A stretch of 64,000 bases of DNA from Gynuella sp050296195 (lineage in GTDB: Bacteria > Pseudomonadota > Gammaproteobacteria > Pseudomonadales > Natronospirillaceae): assembly GCF_050296195.1 (NCBI RefSeq), contig NZ_JBNKRB010000008.1, one strand, 5' to 3'. Position 1 is the first letter of the stretch. Each line of letters opens with the position of its first letter. Under the pieces are notes generated by a model. The model ran no database searches, was not told the DNA's origin, and saw nothing but the letters and a program-made list of their open reading frames with translations. The position numbers and the translations under genes were made by a program. Below, in pieces: positions 55,680 through 63,968 of this stretch.

Positions 55680-57182
55680 ATGAAAGTACTCGGAAATTTT
55701 ATCAACAATCAGGCAGTGGCCAGCACCAGTGAACGCTTTGGCCCTGTCTTTAATCCGGCAACCGGAGAACAGTCATCTCAGGTGGCACTGTCCTCTGCCG
55801 AAGAAACCCGTCAGGCCATCACTGCGGCGGAAAAGGCATTCGCCACCTGGAGCAAAGTGACACCGTTAAATCGGGCCCGCATCCTGTTTAAATTCAAGGC
55901 ACTCGTTGAAGAACATGTCGACGAACTGGCCACCATGATTACATCCGAGCACGGCAAAGTCTTTTCCGATGCCAAAGGCGAACTGACCCGGGGTCTGGAA
56001 GTCGTGGAATTCGCTTGTGGCATTCCTCACTTACTTAAAGGAGAGCACAGCCTCAATGTCGGCCGTGGCGTGGACAGTTTCTCACTGATGCAGCCGGTAG
56101 GTGTTTGTGCCGGTATTTCACCGTTTAATTTCCCTGCCATGGTACCAATGTGGATGTTTCCGATTGCCATCGCCTGTGGTAATACATTCGTGATGAAGCC
56201 CTCCGAAAAAGATCCGGGTACGACGTACCGGCTGGCGGAACTGCTGGCGGAAGCCGGACTGCCCGACGGTGTATTCAATATCGTCAATGGTGACAAAGAA
56301 GCTGTTGATGTGTTGTTAACCGACGACCGGATCACTTCTGTCAGCTTTGTCGGTTCGACCCCCATTGCCGAATATATTTACCGGACAGCCAGCGAACACG
56401 GCAAACGGGTACAAGCACTGGGTGGTGCCAAAAATCACATGGTCATCATGCCGGATGCAGATCCAACACAGGTCGTCCACTCGTTGATGGGTGCGGCCTA
56501 TGGATCTGCCGGCGAACGCTGCATGGCCATTTCGGTGGCTGTCTGCGTTGGTGATGAGGTGGCTGATCACCTGGTATCATCTCTGACTAAAGAAATCGAA
56601 ACCATGCGTGTTGGCCCGGGTATCGGTTTGCCGGAAGAGAGCCATATGGGACCGTTGATCAGCAAAGAACACGCTGGCAAAGTTAAAGCTTATATCGATA
56701 GCGGCGTGGAAGAAGGTGCCACGTTGATTGTTGATGGCCGTAACTTTACTTATCCGGGTCATGAAAACGGCTATTTTGTGGGTCCGACCCTGTTTGATCA
56801 TGTCAAACCGGGAATGCGGATTTATAACGAGGAAATTTTCGGACCGGTACTGTCAGTTGTCAGAGTGAAGAGTTACGATGAAGCGGTAAAACTCATTAAT
56901 GCTCATGAGTACGGCAATGGCACCGCTATTTTCACCCGCGATGGTGATAGTGCACGACAATTCTGCGAAGATATTCAGGTCGGCATGGTTGGTGTAAACA
57001 TCCCTATTCCAGTGCCAATGGCGTTCCATAGTTTTGGTGGCTGGAAGCGTTCATTGTTTGGTCCGTTGCACATGCATGGACCGGATGGCGTGCGGTTTTA
57101 TACTAAAATGAAAACCGTCACTGCCCGCTGGCCGACTGGCCAGAGAGCTGGTGCCGAGTTTTCCATGCCAACCATGAAGTAA
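55680..57182 (+). CDS. iolA: Methylmalonate-/malonate-semialdehyde dehydrogenase (CoA-acylating)
   Basis: 500 residues, aldehyde-dehydrogenase superfamily. GVCAGISPFNFPAMVPMWMF is the MmsA/IolA signature, SVSFVGSTPIAEYIY the NAD site, QALGGAKNHMVIMPDAD the Glu-equivalent region with the Asn-Lys seen in this branch, and GSAGERCMAISVAV contains the catalytic Cys (about residue 283). It converts malonate semialdehyde to acetyl-CoA and CO2, the last step of inositol breakdown; it can also act in valine degradation (mmsA). Last enzyme of the iolCDEA run. Confidence 0.93.
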   Translation: MKVLGNFINNQAVASTSERFGPVFNPATGEQSSQVALSSAEETRQAITAAEKAFATWSKVTPLNRARILFKFKALVEEHVDELATMITSEHGKVFSDAKGELTRGLEVVEFACGIPHLLKGEHSLNVGRGVDSFSLMQPVGVCAGISPFNFPAMVPMWMFPIAIACGNTFVMKPSEKDPGTTYRLAELLAEAGLPDGVFNIVNGDKEAVDVLLTDDRITSVSFVGSTPIAEYIYRTASEHGKRVQALGGAKNHMVIMPDADPTQVVHSLMGAAYGSAGERCMAISVAVCVGDEVADHLVSSLTKEIETMRVGPGIGLPEESHMGPLISKEHAGKVKAYIDSGVEEGATLIVDGRNFTYPGHENGYFVGPTLFDHVKPGMRIYNEEIFGPVLSVVRVKSYDEAVKLINAHEYGNGTAIFTRDGDSARQFCEDIQVGMVGVNIPIPVPMAFHSFGGWKRSLFGPLHMHGPDGVRFYTKMKTVTARWPTGQRAGAEFSMPTMK

Positions 57183-57192
57183 GCCAATTGTT

Positions 57193-57221
57193 GACTGGTA
57201 AGCCTGATTTACCGGTCTTTT
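57193..57221 (+). terminator. Hairpin with short T-run after iolA
   Basis: GACTGGTAA pairs with TTACCGGTC over 9 positions with one T-G wobble and a 7-base loop, followed by CTTTT-type T-run (57218-57221). Probably a partial terminator between iolA and the binding-protein gene that starts 22 bases later. Confidence 0.6.
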
Positions 57222-57242
57222 CAACTGTATCGGACAAACGCA

Positions 57243-58169
57243 ATGAAGATAAAAATAATAATTGCGGTGTTCTGCAGTGTCCTCTGTGGATACAGCTCGG
57301 CACTCAATATCGGCGTAACCATGACCTCCCTGGACAATCCTTTTCTGACCATTTTGTTAAATGGCATGAAGACACAGGCGCAAACGACACCTGATGTGCA
57401 CCTACAAATTGAAGATGCAAACCTGGACGTGGGTCGCCAACTTAATCAAGTACAGAGTTTCATTGCCAGTGGTGTTGACGCCATTATCGTTAATGCCGTC
57501 GACGGTGATTCCACCATGGCCATTACTCAACTTACCAAAGAAGCCAATATTCCTCTGGTTTATGTCAACCATCCACCCATTGATGTTGATCGACTGCCCG
57601 ATACAGCCAGCTTCATCGGCTCCAATGAACTCGATTCCGGCACACTGCAAACAGAAGCCGTCTGCCAGCGACTAAATGGCCGTGGCAATGTGGTGGTCAT
57701 CATGGGACCGCTCGAAAACCATTCAGCCCACACCCGAACCCAGGATATCAGAGATGTCCTGGCGACTCCGGAGTGTTCCGGTATCAGCATCGTCGATAAC
57801 CGTGTGGCCAACTGGTCACGGACTGAAGCCTATGACCTCATGAGCAACTGGCTGACCACAGGCATCAAGTTTAATGCGGTCATTGCCAATAATGACGAAA
57901 TGGCCATCGGCGCCATACAGGCTCTCAAAGCTGCTCATGCAGATATGGACAGTCTGGTCATTGCCGGCATTGACGCCACACCTGACGGCCTTAGAGCCAT
58001 GGAATCCGGTGACCTTGACATTACGGTCTACCAAAACGCCTCAGAACAAGGAGCTGTTAGCATTCGGGTCGCTCAAAAACTCGTTGCAGGTCAGGCCGTG
58101 CCCAGGAATATCTGGATTCCTTTTGAACTGGTCACTCCGGCGAACATGGAACAGTATCTACAGCACTGA
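57243..58169 (+). CDS. Second periplasmic inositol-type binding protein, without its own ABC partner genes
   Basis: 308 residues with a signal peptide (residues 1-20, IIIAVFCSVLCGYSSA). The mature chain is closely similar throughout to the protein at 45143-46084: LNIGVTMTSLDNPFLTILL, SFIASGVDAIIVNAVDGDS, LPDTASFIGSNELDSGTLQT, IANNDEMAIGAIQALKAAH and VIAGIDATPDGLRAM. No ATPase or permease gene is nearby, so it may share the divergent importer, act as a receptor for chemotaxis, or bind another inositol isomer. Expressed probably from the iol operon by read-through. Confidence 0.88.
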   Translation: MKIKIIIAVFCSVLCGYSSALNIGVTMTSLDNPFLTILLNGMKTQAQTTPDVHLQIEDANLDVGRQLNQVQSFIASGVDAIIVNAVDGDSTMAITQLTKEANIPLVYVNHPPIDVDRLPDTASFIGSNELDSGTLQTEAVCQRLNGRGNVVVIMGPLENHSAHTRTQDIRDVLATPECSGISIVDNRVANWSRTEAYDLMSNWLTTGIKFNAVIANNDEMAIGAIQALKAAHADMDSLVIAGIDATPDGLRAMESGDLDITVYQNASEQGAVSIRVAQKLVAGQAVPRNIWIPFELVTPANMEQYLQH

Positions 58170-58243
58170 GGTTTTGAAAAGGCTTGTACTCATAGACCTG
58201 ACTGCTAAGCTTCATCACCGGCTTGAACACGAGAGTAAGTTAT

Positions 58244-58450
58244 ATGAAAGAAAGGGATATGGTCTTTTTTCAACCATTGTGGCGGCGCATCGCCGTAACT
58301 GTATTTTGCTTCGTATGGGCACTGTATGAATGGGCAACAGGCTCTTCTTTCTGGGGCATCATTGCCCTTGGCATGACCGGGTATTGTCTTTGGGCTTTGT
58401 TCTATAACTTCGAGCCCATCTCTCCAGACGAACACAGTGACGGGGAATAG
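58244..58450 (+). CDS. Small membrane protein of unknown function
   Basis: 68 residues from the ATG at 58244 (a longer frame to 58223 exists). Two hydrophobic helices separated by a short turn (RIAVTVFCFVWALYEWAT and FWGIIALGMTGYCLWALF) and an acidic tail (SPDEHSDGE). No family assigned. It follows the second binding protein and its stop codon lies in the loop of a perfect hairpin. Confidence 0.6.
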   Translation: MKERDMVFFQPLWRRIAVTVFCFVWALYEWATGSSFWGIIALGMTGYCLWALFYNFEPISPDEHSDGE

Positions 58451-58459
58451 CCCCGTCAC
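58437..58459. terminator. Perfect 9-bp hairpin between convergent genes
   Basis: GTGACGGGG and CCCCGTCAC pair exactly around AATAG; the TAG in the loop is the stop codon of the small membrane protein. Lies between convergent genes and probably acts in both directions; no T-run, so strength is uncertain. Confidence 0.6.
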
Positions 58460-58469
58460 CGATTAGTTA

Positions 58470-59495
58470 TCAAACTGACTGCCAGGTTTCCGTGGCTGCA
58501 GAGGCAAACAATGCGTCTATCACCTTCATCTGCCGGATAGCGTCTTCAACAGCATATTCCTGAGTGATCTCTCCGCGAACAGCTTTGGAAAAATTGGTGA
58601 CTTCATTTTCATACTGAGCCACCTGATCCACTTCCACAGGTCGCATCAACATTTCTGTCAGATCCCCCGTTTCACTCACCCATATTTCAGCAGGGTGCTG
58701 CTCTCCAGGAACATACGGTGCAGGCAAGTCTATCAATGCTTTCTCACAGATAACCTGCAGCCTCTGACTCGCCGCCATCTCCATGCTCACCGTAAATGTG
58801 GCACGACGACCATTACCAAAATCCAGAATCGCATTGGCGGTCATATCGACCTGACTGGCAGGATCGCGAATTACTGAACAGAACACCCTTTCCGGCTCCT
58901 GTTCAAATACATAACGAGCACTCACCGTGGTATAACACCCGAGATCGTAAATAGCACCACCACCAAATTCTGGTTTAAACCGAAAATCATCGGGCTTATC
59001 CAGGCTAATGGAAAACATCGCCTGCATATTTCTGACTTGACCATATTGCCCACTATGAATCAGCTGCCGTAATTTATGCCACTGTGGGTGATGACGAACC
59101 ATAAACGCCTCGGCAACAATAATTCCATCAGGGGTCTCACGTAATTGTTCAGCTTCCTTGGCATTCATAGTAATCGGTTTTTCACACAAAACATGCTTTC
59201 CCTTTTGTGCGGCCTTTAATGCGTATTCCAGATGTAAATGATTGGGCAGAGGGATATAAACAGCTTCAATATCGGGATCATCCAGTATTTCATCGTAACT
59301 GTCATAGGCCACCGGAATGCTAAACTCTGCGGCAAAGTCCTTTGATTTATCTATATTGCGTGACGCAACTGCCTGGATCTCACACCAGGGACTCGCCTGG
59401 AGTGCCGGCACAATAGCATTGCGGGCAATATTTGCAGTGCCGATAATGCCCCATTTTACCTTCTTGATATTGGAATCATTTGATGGTTGATTCAT
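58470..59495 (-). CDS. Gfo/Idh/MocA family oxidoreductase, possible inositol dehydrogenase
   Basis: 341 residues from the ATG at 59495, just after an AGGGGGTAGG ribosome-binding site. VKWGIIGTANIARNAIVPAL is the NAD(P) site, HVLCEKPITMNAKEAEQL the EKP motif with catalytic Lys, and GGGAIYDLGCYTTVSARYVF the GxxxDxGxH-like region with Cys-Tyr instead of Gly-His. The nearest family pattern is the glucose-fructose oxidoreductase/dihydrodiol dehydrogenase branch rather than classical IolG. In this island it may oxidise myo- or scyllo-inositol, or another polyol. No other dehydrogenase for the first step is visible. Confidence 0.8.
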   Translation of the reverse strand: MNQPSNDSNIKKVKWGIIGTANIARNAIVPALQASPWCEIQAVASRNIDKSKDFAAEFSIPVAYDSYDEILDDPDIEAVYIPLPNHLHLEYALKAAQKGKHVLCEKPITMNAKEAEQLRETPDGIIVAEAFMVRHHPQWHKLRQLIHSGQYGQVRNMQAMFSISLDKPDDFRFKPEFGGGAIYDLGCYTTVSARYVFEQEPERVFCSVIRDPASQVDMTANAILDFGNGRRATFTVSMEMAASQRLQVICEKALIDLPAPYVPGEQHPAEIWVSETGDLTEMLMRPVEVDQVAQYENEVTNFSKAVRGEITQEYAVEDAIRQMKVIDALFASAATETWQSV

Positions 59496-59902
59496 ACCTA
59501 CCCCCTGTTGATCAATAAGCAGCCCCTGATCAGGACCCGTGCTGATAGACATATGCGATCAGAAGTCAGCGATACACGATTATGACCTTAACATTTTTTT
59601 GATACAAAAAAATATTGGCTCCTATGAAACGGCCAAACTTATGCATCCCCTCCACAGCCTGGGTTTCTTTAGACAGCAAAAACAGATACATCAGTAAATA
59701 GATAATCGATGAAACCATCACCACAATCACAGTAGTTGGCAGAGCTGATACCTCCAGCTGCTTAACAGCACTGTGTAACTACCCCGGGGAAAGACAAGCC
59801 ATTGCTTGCGAAACCCCGGCTATCCAACACTTGCAGATGTGACCGGTGGTTTCAGCGATATGTCGTCATAAGTTGGCATCAGAGCAGCTGCGTCATGACT
59901 TA
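59496..59902. other. Gap with a possible membrane-protein remnant on the minus strand
   Basis: 407 bases between iolB and the Gfo/Idh gene. On the minus strand from about 59770 down to 59576 there is a frame without a good start that reads VSALPTTVIVVMVSS, then a hydrophobic helix IIYLLMYLFLLSKETQ, and ends at a TGA. It resembles the last helix of a transporter, so a decayed permease or a very small membrane protein is possible. An A/T inverted tract lies at 59593-59611. Confidence 0.3.
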
Positions 59903-60712
59903 TTATGATTTCAGCATCCACTCGTGATCCGGATCATTATGGAATTTCCAGACCCGTTTTGGACCCGCCATGACATTCAGATAATACAGATCATAACCAT
60001 GAGGCGCGCCCACCGGATGATAACCTTCCGGCACCATAACCACATTTCGGTCTTCAACACTCATCGTCTCGTCCAGAGAACGATCATCATTGTAGACACG
60101 TTGGAATGAAAAACCTTGAGACGGATTCAGCCGGTGGTAATAGGTTTCTTCCAGAAATGATTCCTGCGGCAGATTATCTACAGAATGTTTGTGAGGGGGA
60201 TAACTGGACCAGTTCCCTGCCGGCGTATAAACCTCCACCACCAACAGGCTATCTGCAGATTCATCCCAGTCCGGCAGAATATCCTGAATAAAACGAGTAT
60301 TGGAACCCTGTCCTCTAGTTGAACATTTTTTGTCAGGATCAGGTTCTATCAACCTGGCTTTATGATTTCCGAAACCGGGTGCCTTACAAACTGCCAGCTC
60401 CAGCTCAGTCGTTGCTTCAACAACGTACTGACTGTCATTGGGAATGTAGACAGCATAAGGAGGTATTTTTTCAAACACATCCATCCGTGCACCAATATTT
60501 TCCCAGACCTGATCTCCAGTACTGACTGTTGCACACCCACTCACCAGCACCAAACAAACTTCCTGATCCAGTGTCTGCTGTTCCAATTTCTGACCAGGCG
60601 ACAATTTATAGACTTCAAAACCAATATATTTCCAGCCTGCGGACTCAGGCGTAATCTGGAGGATACGACCATTTTGGTCCGGATCTCCGGGGCGAACTAG
60701 CAATTTTGACAT
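59903..60712 (-). CDS. iolB: 5-deoxy-glucuronate isomerase
   Basis: 269 residues. The bicupin family pattern is seen: GWKYIGFEVYKLSPGQKLE at the first cupin, YTPAGNWSSYPPHKHSVDNL and LEETYYHRLNPSQGFSFQRVY with the His/His/Glu metal ligands, and VMVPEGYHPVGAPHGYDLYYLNVMAG in two runs at the end with the last His. IolB converts 5-deoxyglucuronate to 2-deoxy-5-keto-gluconate, the substrate of IolC. It is transcribed away from the iolCDEA operon, with its own operator about 100 bases upstream. Confidence 0.95.
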   Translation of the reverse strand: MSKLLVRPGDPDQNGRILQITPESAGWKYIGFEVYKLSPGQKLEQQTLDQEVCLVLVSGCATVSTGDQVWENIGARMDVFEKIPPYAVYIPNDSQYVVEATTELELAVCKAPGFGNHKARLIEPDPDKKCSTRGQGSNTRFIQDILPDWDESADSLLVVEVYTPAGNWSSYPPHKHSVDNLPQESFLEETYYHRLNPSQGFSFQRVYNDDRSLDETMSVEDRNVVMVPEGYHPVGAPHGYDLYYLNVMAGPKRVWKFHNDPDHEWMLKS

Positions 60713-60810
60713 GGCTTGCTCCTGATATGCTGTACTGTTGGAAGAGAACGTTAAAACTCGTGAATAAAAGAATTATAAAATGAAATGTTTATATTTATGC
60801 AATCATACAT

Positions 60811-60824
60811 GAAATATTTATTCC
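60811..60824. promoter_or_regulatory. Inositol-regulon operator, site 8 (iolB)
   Basis: GAAA-TATTTA-TTCC, framed by T and A, 99-112 bases before the iolB start. It shares its centre TATTTA with the perfect site before iolC. Confidence 0.6.
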
Positions 60825-60981
60825 ATTGAACAAACGTTTTCCGATGATATCAATAGCCAACATCAATGAACAAAATTCGGTTCGTTGCACCCAATCGTGC
60901 TAACTAAAAGCAACATCAGACCGTTTAAGCCAGAGCAGACCCTGTTAGAATAGCCGCCTCTTTATATCAGCGGTTATATAG

Positions 60982-61701
60982 ATGGAACGGGATCAACTCT
61001 TTTCGCAAGAATTCTCATCAATCGAAGACTTCCAATTCAACGAACGCGTCGCCCGGGTTTTTCCGGATATGATCAAGCGCTCGATCCCGGGTTACAGTAC
61101 TCTGGTCAGTAATATCGGCGCTATCTCCGATTACTACGCGCAAAGTGACAGTAATATTTACGATCTGGGTTGTTCTCTTGGAGCTGTTTCGCTGTCGATA
61201 CAACATCGTTTGAGTCAGACTGGCTGTCAGATTATCGCCGTCGACAGCTCTGCTGACATGCTCCAGCGTGCCAGGGACTTTATTGAAACCGAAGATTACC
61301 CGACGCCGATTCAGTTAACACATGAGAACCTCGAAGACACTCGAATAGAAAATGCCAGCGTAGTTGTCATGAACTTCACTCTTCAGTTTATTAGTCCAGA
61401 TCGACGACTGGCCATACTTAAAAATATTTACCATGGTTTAAAGCCTGGTGGTGTTTTGATTCTTTCAGAGAAAATCGCTCTCGAAGCAGATACCGAATGG
61501 TTAAATGAGCTGCACCTGAACTTCAAGAAAGTCCAGGGTTATAGCGAGCTGGAGATCAGCCAGAAACGCAAGGCACTTGAGAATGTCATGATTACCGATA
61601 GCCTTGTCACACATCAAGAACGGCTCAGACAAGCAGGTTTCCGCCGCTCTGAAAAATGGTTTCAATGTTTTAACTTTATTTCGATTATTGCCCAAAAATG
61701 A
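60982..61701 (+). CDS. cmoA: Carboxy-SAM synthase
   Basis: 239 residues. IYDLGCSLGAVSLSIQH is the SAM site (D-G-C-S-G pattern), IIAVDSSADML motif II, VVMNFTLQFI the motif IV strand, and MIKRSIPGYSTLVS the N-terminal RSIPGY stretch that is diagnostic for CmoA and helps bind prephenate-derived carboxylate. It makes carboxy-S-adenosylmethionine, used by CmoB. The stop overlaps the start of cmoB by four bases (ATGA). Confidence 0.95.
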   Translation: MERDQLFSQEFSSIEDFQFNERVARVFPDMIKRSIPGYSTLVSNIGAISDYYAQSDSNIYDLGCSLGAVSLSIQHRLSQTGCQIIAVDSSADMLQRARDFIETEDYPTPIQLTHENLEDTRIENASVVVMNFTLQFISPDRRLAILKNIYHGLKPGGVLILSEKIALEADTEWLNELHLNFKKVQGYSELEISQKRKALENVMITDSLVTHQERLRQAGFRRSEKWFQCFNFISIIAQK

Positions 61702-62726
61702 ATTACTTCGAACAACACCTGAGCTGTCTTGAGAATCATGGATTTGCCAAGTGGCGTCCTGCATTTGAGGAACTGCTGCAACACCTCTGGTTTCAGTCAA
61801 AAGACGGCAATTTACCCCGCTTCCTGAATACTCTTCAACAGATACCGGTTGTTCCCGATATTACTTGTCAGTTAAATCAAGACTGGGTCACCGTCTTCTC
61901 TAACAAAATATCATCCTCCCAATCAGAAGATATTGGACAGCTGTTCAAAAAATTGATGCCCTGGAGAAAAGGCCCTTTCCAAATTTTTGATCACCGCATC
62001 GATGCAGAGTGGCGTTGTGATCTTAAGTGGAACAGAGTTGTGCCGTTTATTTCTGACCTACAAAACAGAAAAGTGTTGGATGTTGGCAGTGGTAACGGCT
62101 ACTACGGCTTTCGAATGCTTGCAGCAGGAGCTGCCACCGTGACAGGCATCGATCCCAGCTATCTGAGCGTTTGTCAGTTTCTGGCACTGAATCAATTTGT
62201 TCAAACTCAGAAGCTGAATGTATTGCCCATGACTCTTGAACAGCTTCCGGCCAATATGGAGTTCTGGGATACGGTGTTTTCCATGGGAGTGTTATACCAC
62301 CGCAGATCTCCTTTTGATCACTTGACCGATCTGAAAGCTGCATTAAAACCTGGTGGAGAATTGGTTTTGGAAACATTGGTGGTAGAAGGAGACGAAAAAA
62401 CAGTCTTAGTGCCTGAAGGCAGATACGCAATGATGAACAATATCTACTTTTTGCCATCATCAAAAGTGCTGGAATCCTGGCTCAGGAAAACAGGATTTGT
62501 TGAGGTTCGTACTGTTGAGGAGTCATACACGAGCACACAAGAGCAGAAACATTCTGACTGGAAACCTGGCACTTCTCTGCCAGACTATCTTCACCCTGAT
62601 ATGGAGCACACGACCATCGAAGGGTTACCAGCTCCGCGAAGAGCAATCCTGATTGCCCGCAAACCGCTGGAAAATATCAGATTACCTCGCTACCACGTCA
62701 AACCAGCGTCAAAACCATCTGAATAG
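61698..62726 (+). CDS. cmoB: tRNA U34 carboxymethyltransferase
   Basis: 342 residues. WRKGPFQIFDHRIDAEWRCD splits into the CmoB-specific RKGPF and IDTEWRSD-like segments, followed by VLDVGSGNGYYGFRML (SAM site), IDPSYLSVCQF and FSMGVLYHRRSPFDHL. It transfers the carboxymethyl group from carboxy-SAM to 5-hydroxyuridine at tRNA position 34, giving cmo5U and broadening codon reading. The last 29 bases overlap the convergent rimI gene. Confidence 0.96.
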   Translation: MNYFEQHLSCLENHGFAKWRPAFEELLQHLWFQSKDGNLPRFLNTLQQIPVVPDITCQLNQDWVTVFSNKISSSQSEDIGQLFKKLMPWRKGPFQIFDHRIDAEWRCDLKWNRVVPFISDLQNRKVLDVGSGNGYYGFRMLAAGAATVTGIDPSYLSVCQFLALNQFVQTQKLNVLPMTLEQLPANMEFWDTVFSMGVLYHRRSPFDHLTDLKAALKPGGELVLETLVVEGDEKTVLVPEGRYAMMNNIYFLPSSKVLESWLRKTGFVEVRTVEESYTSTQEQKHSDWKPGTSLPDYLHPDMEHTTIEGLPAPRRAILIARKPLENIRLPRYHVKPASKPSE

Positions 62727-63135
62727 CGTCTTCGCAATGATTGGCATATCGATAATAGTTTTTTCGTATGCCAATCTCATTAAAACCCATTGATTGATAC
62801 AAACATATCGCTGGCGTATTACTGACTCTCACCTCCAGAAACACCTCGGTTCCCGCAGATAACCCAATATCTGTCAGCAGGAAATTCAGCAATCGACGCC
62901 CATAACCACGCCCCTGGTACTCACTGGCAATCGCGACATGCAAAATATCCAATTGGTCCTGAATCAGACTATAGGCTAGAAAGCCCGTAATCTGATCATC
63001 AACTGTCAGACACAGAGTCTTTCTGGTTCCGTCTATTGAACTTGTTATATTCTGCCCTCCCCAAGGAAAATCGTGATCTTCATCGAGGGAAACCAAAGCC
63101 TGAAGATCCTCCGGCCGGGCAAATCTAATTTTCAT
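62698..63135 (-). CDS. rimI: Ribosomal protein S18 alanine N-acetyltransferase family (RimI)
   Basis: 145 residues, GNAT fold. LDILHVAIASEYQGRGYGRRLL is the acetyl-CoA site with Q-x-x-G-x-G, VFLEVRVSNTPAICLYQSMGF the conserved LEVR-SN-A-LY-GF pattern, and the C-terminal RKNYYR-type segment (IRKNYYRYANHCEDAIQM) is typical of RimI. It acetylates the N-terminal Ala of S18. Overlaps its upstream HolD-like neighbour by 11 bases and the end of convergent cmoB by 29. Confidence 0.92.
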   Translation of the reverse strand: MKIRFARPEDLQALVSLDEDHDFPWGGQNITSSIDGTRKTLCLTVDDQITGFLAYSLIQDQLDILHVAIASEYQGRGYGRRLLNFLLTDIGLSAGTEVFLEVRVSNTPAICLYQSMGFNEIGIRKNYYRYANHCEDAIQMVLTLV

Positions 63136-63874
63136 CTTTCACCAGCGGAATCAAATACTGATAAAATTCCCGTTTCATTTTAGGGGAACTCAGTAACTGA
63201 CTTAAACTGAATGTTACCAGACAACGGCCCATTGTAGAGCTCAGTGAATCGCCTGGTTTATGGTTGTTACCGATACAATACTGTTCAGCGACCTTACCAC
63301 AGACAATCAACATTACGTCGTCATGTTCTACGAACGTTTTTAATTTGCTTTGTACATATTCGCGCGCAGTTGGAGCATCTTTTGGTGCATCTGGATGATC
63401 AAATAGGGGCCATGAAAGCTCATAAAACTGCGGCCTGTTTGAACTGAATATCTTCATAATATTGTTGGCAAGCCTGTGCTTGAGCTCCCTTACAACAGGG
63501 TCAATTCTGCCATCTACCCCATCAATCAACACATAGTCACCCGTAATCATAATCACCAGATTAAATGTTACCGGTTCACCATATACCGCTACTTGAGCAA
63601 CAGAAGAATCATCCTCCTCAGGGGCAGAATCAGAGAGTACTTGTTCTGTAGTTTTAGCCTGGGGTTCAACCGAAAATGGCTGAATAGCGGGTCTTTCAGA
63701 TGTATGGGGAGATAACGATGCTAGCTCTTCGGTGAGGGGCACCGGCGGCTCTTTTGTATCATCGTAGTCTTCAGAAGCAGAGATTTGCCTGACAGGTGCG
63801 TGCAGTAGAAACCGGGAGCTCCAGGGTCGTACTTTAAAAACAGACGTTAAATACTCATGATGGTTCACATGCAT
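63125..63874 (-). CDS. HolD-like protein (DNA polymerase III psi-type), with a long acidic linker
   Basis: 249 residues. The N-terminal YLTSVFKVRPWSSRFLLHAP resembles the psi segment that binds the chi subunit, and residues about 105-249 (FNLVIMITGDYVLI, ELKHRLANNIMKIF, VMLIVCGKVAEQYC, FSLSQLLSSPKMKREFYQYL) resemble the psi Rossmann-like core. Between them, residues 35-95 are a low-complexity acidic stretch. The gene order holD-rimI is conserved in gammaproteobacteria and is the main support. An uncharacterised protein of the same position is the alternative. Confidence 0.55.
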   Translation of the reverse strand: MHVNHHEYLTSVFKVRPWSSRFLLHAPVRQISASEDYDDTKEPPVPLTEELASLSPHTSERPAIQPFSVEPQAKTTEQVLSDSAPEEDDSSVAQVAVYGEPVTFNLVIMITGDYVLIDGVDGRIDPVVRELKHRLANNIMKIFSSNRPQFYELSWPLFDHPDAPKDAPTAREYVQSKLKTFVEHDDVMLIVCGKVAEQYCIGNNHKPGDSLSSTMGRCLVTFSLSQLLSSPKMKREFYQYLIPLVKDEN

Positions 63875-63968
63875 TCTCTACCAAATCAGATTCACAAGAT
63901 TCCCCAGCGGGGAGTGTAGCATACGGTTTAGCGGTTATGTGTGCTGAGGAGCGCTGAGTGACAGACAT

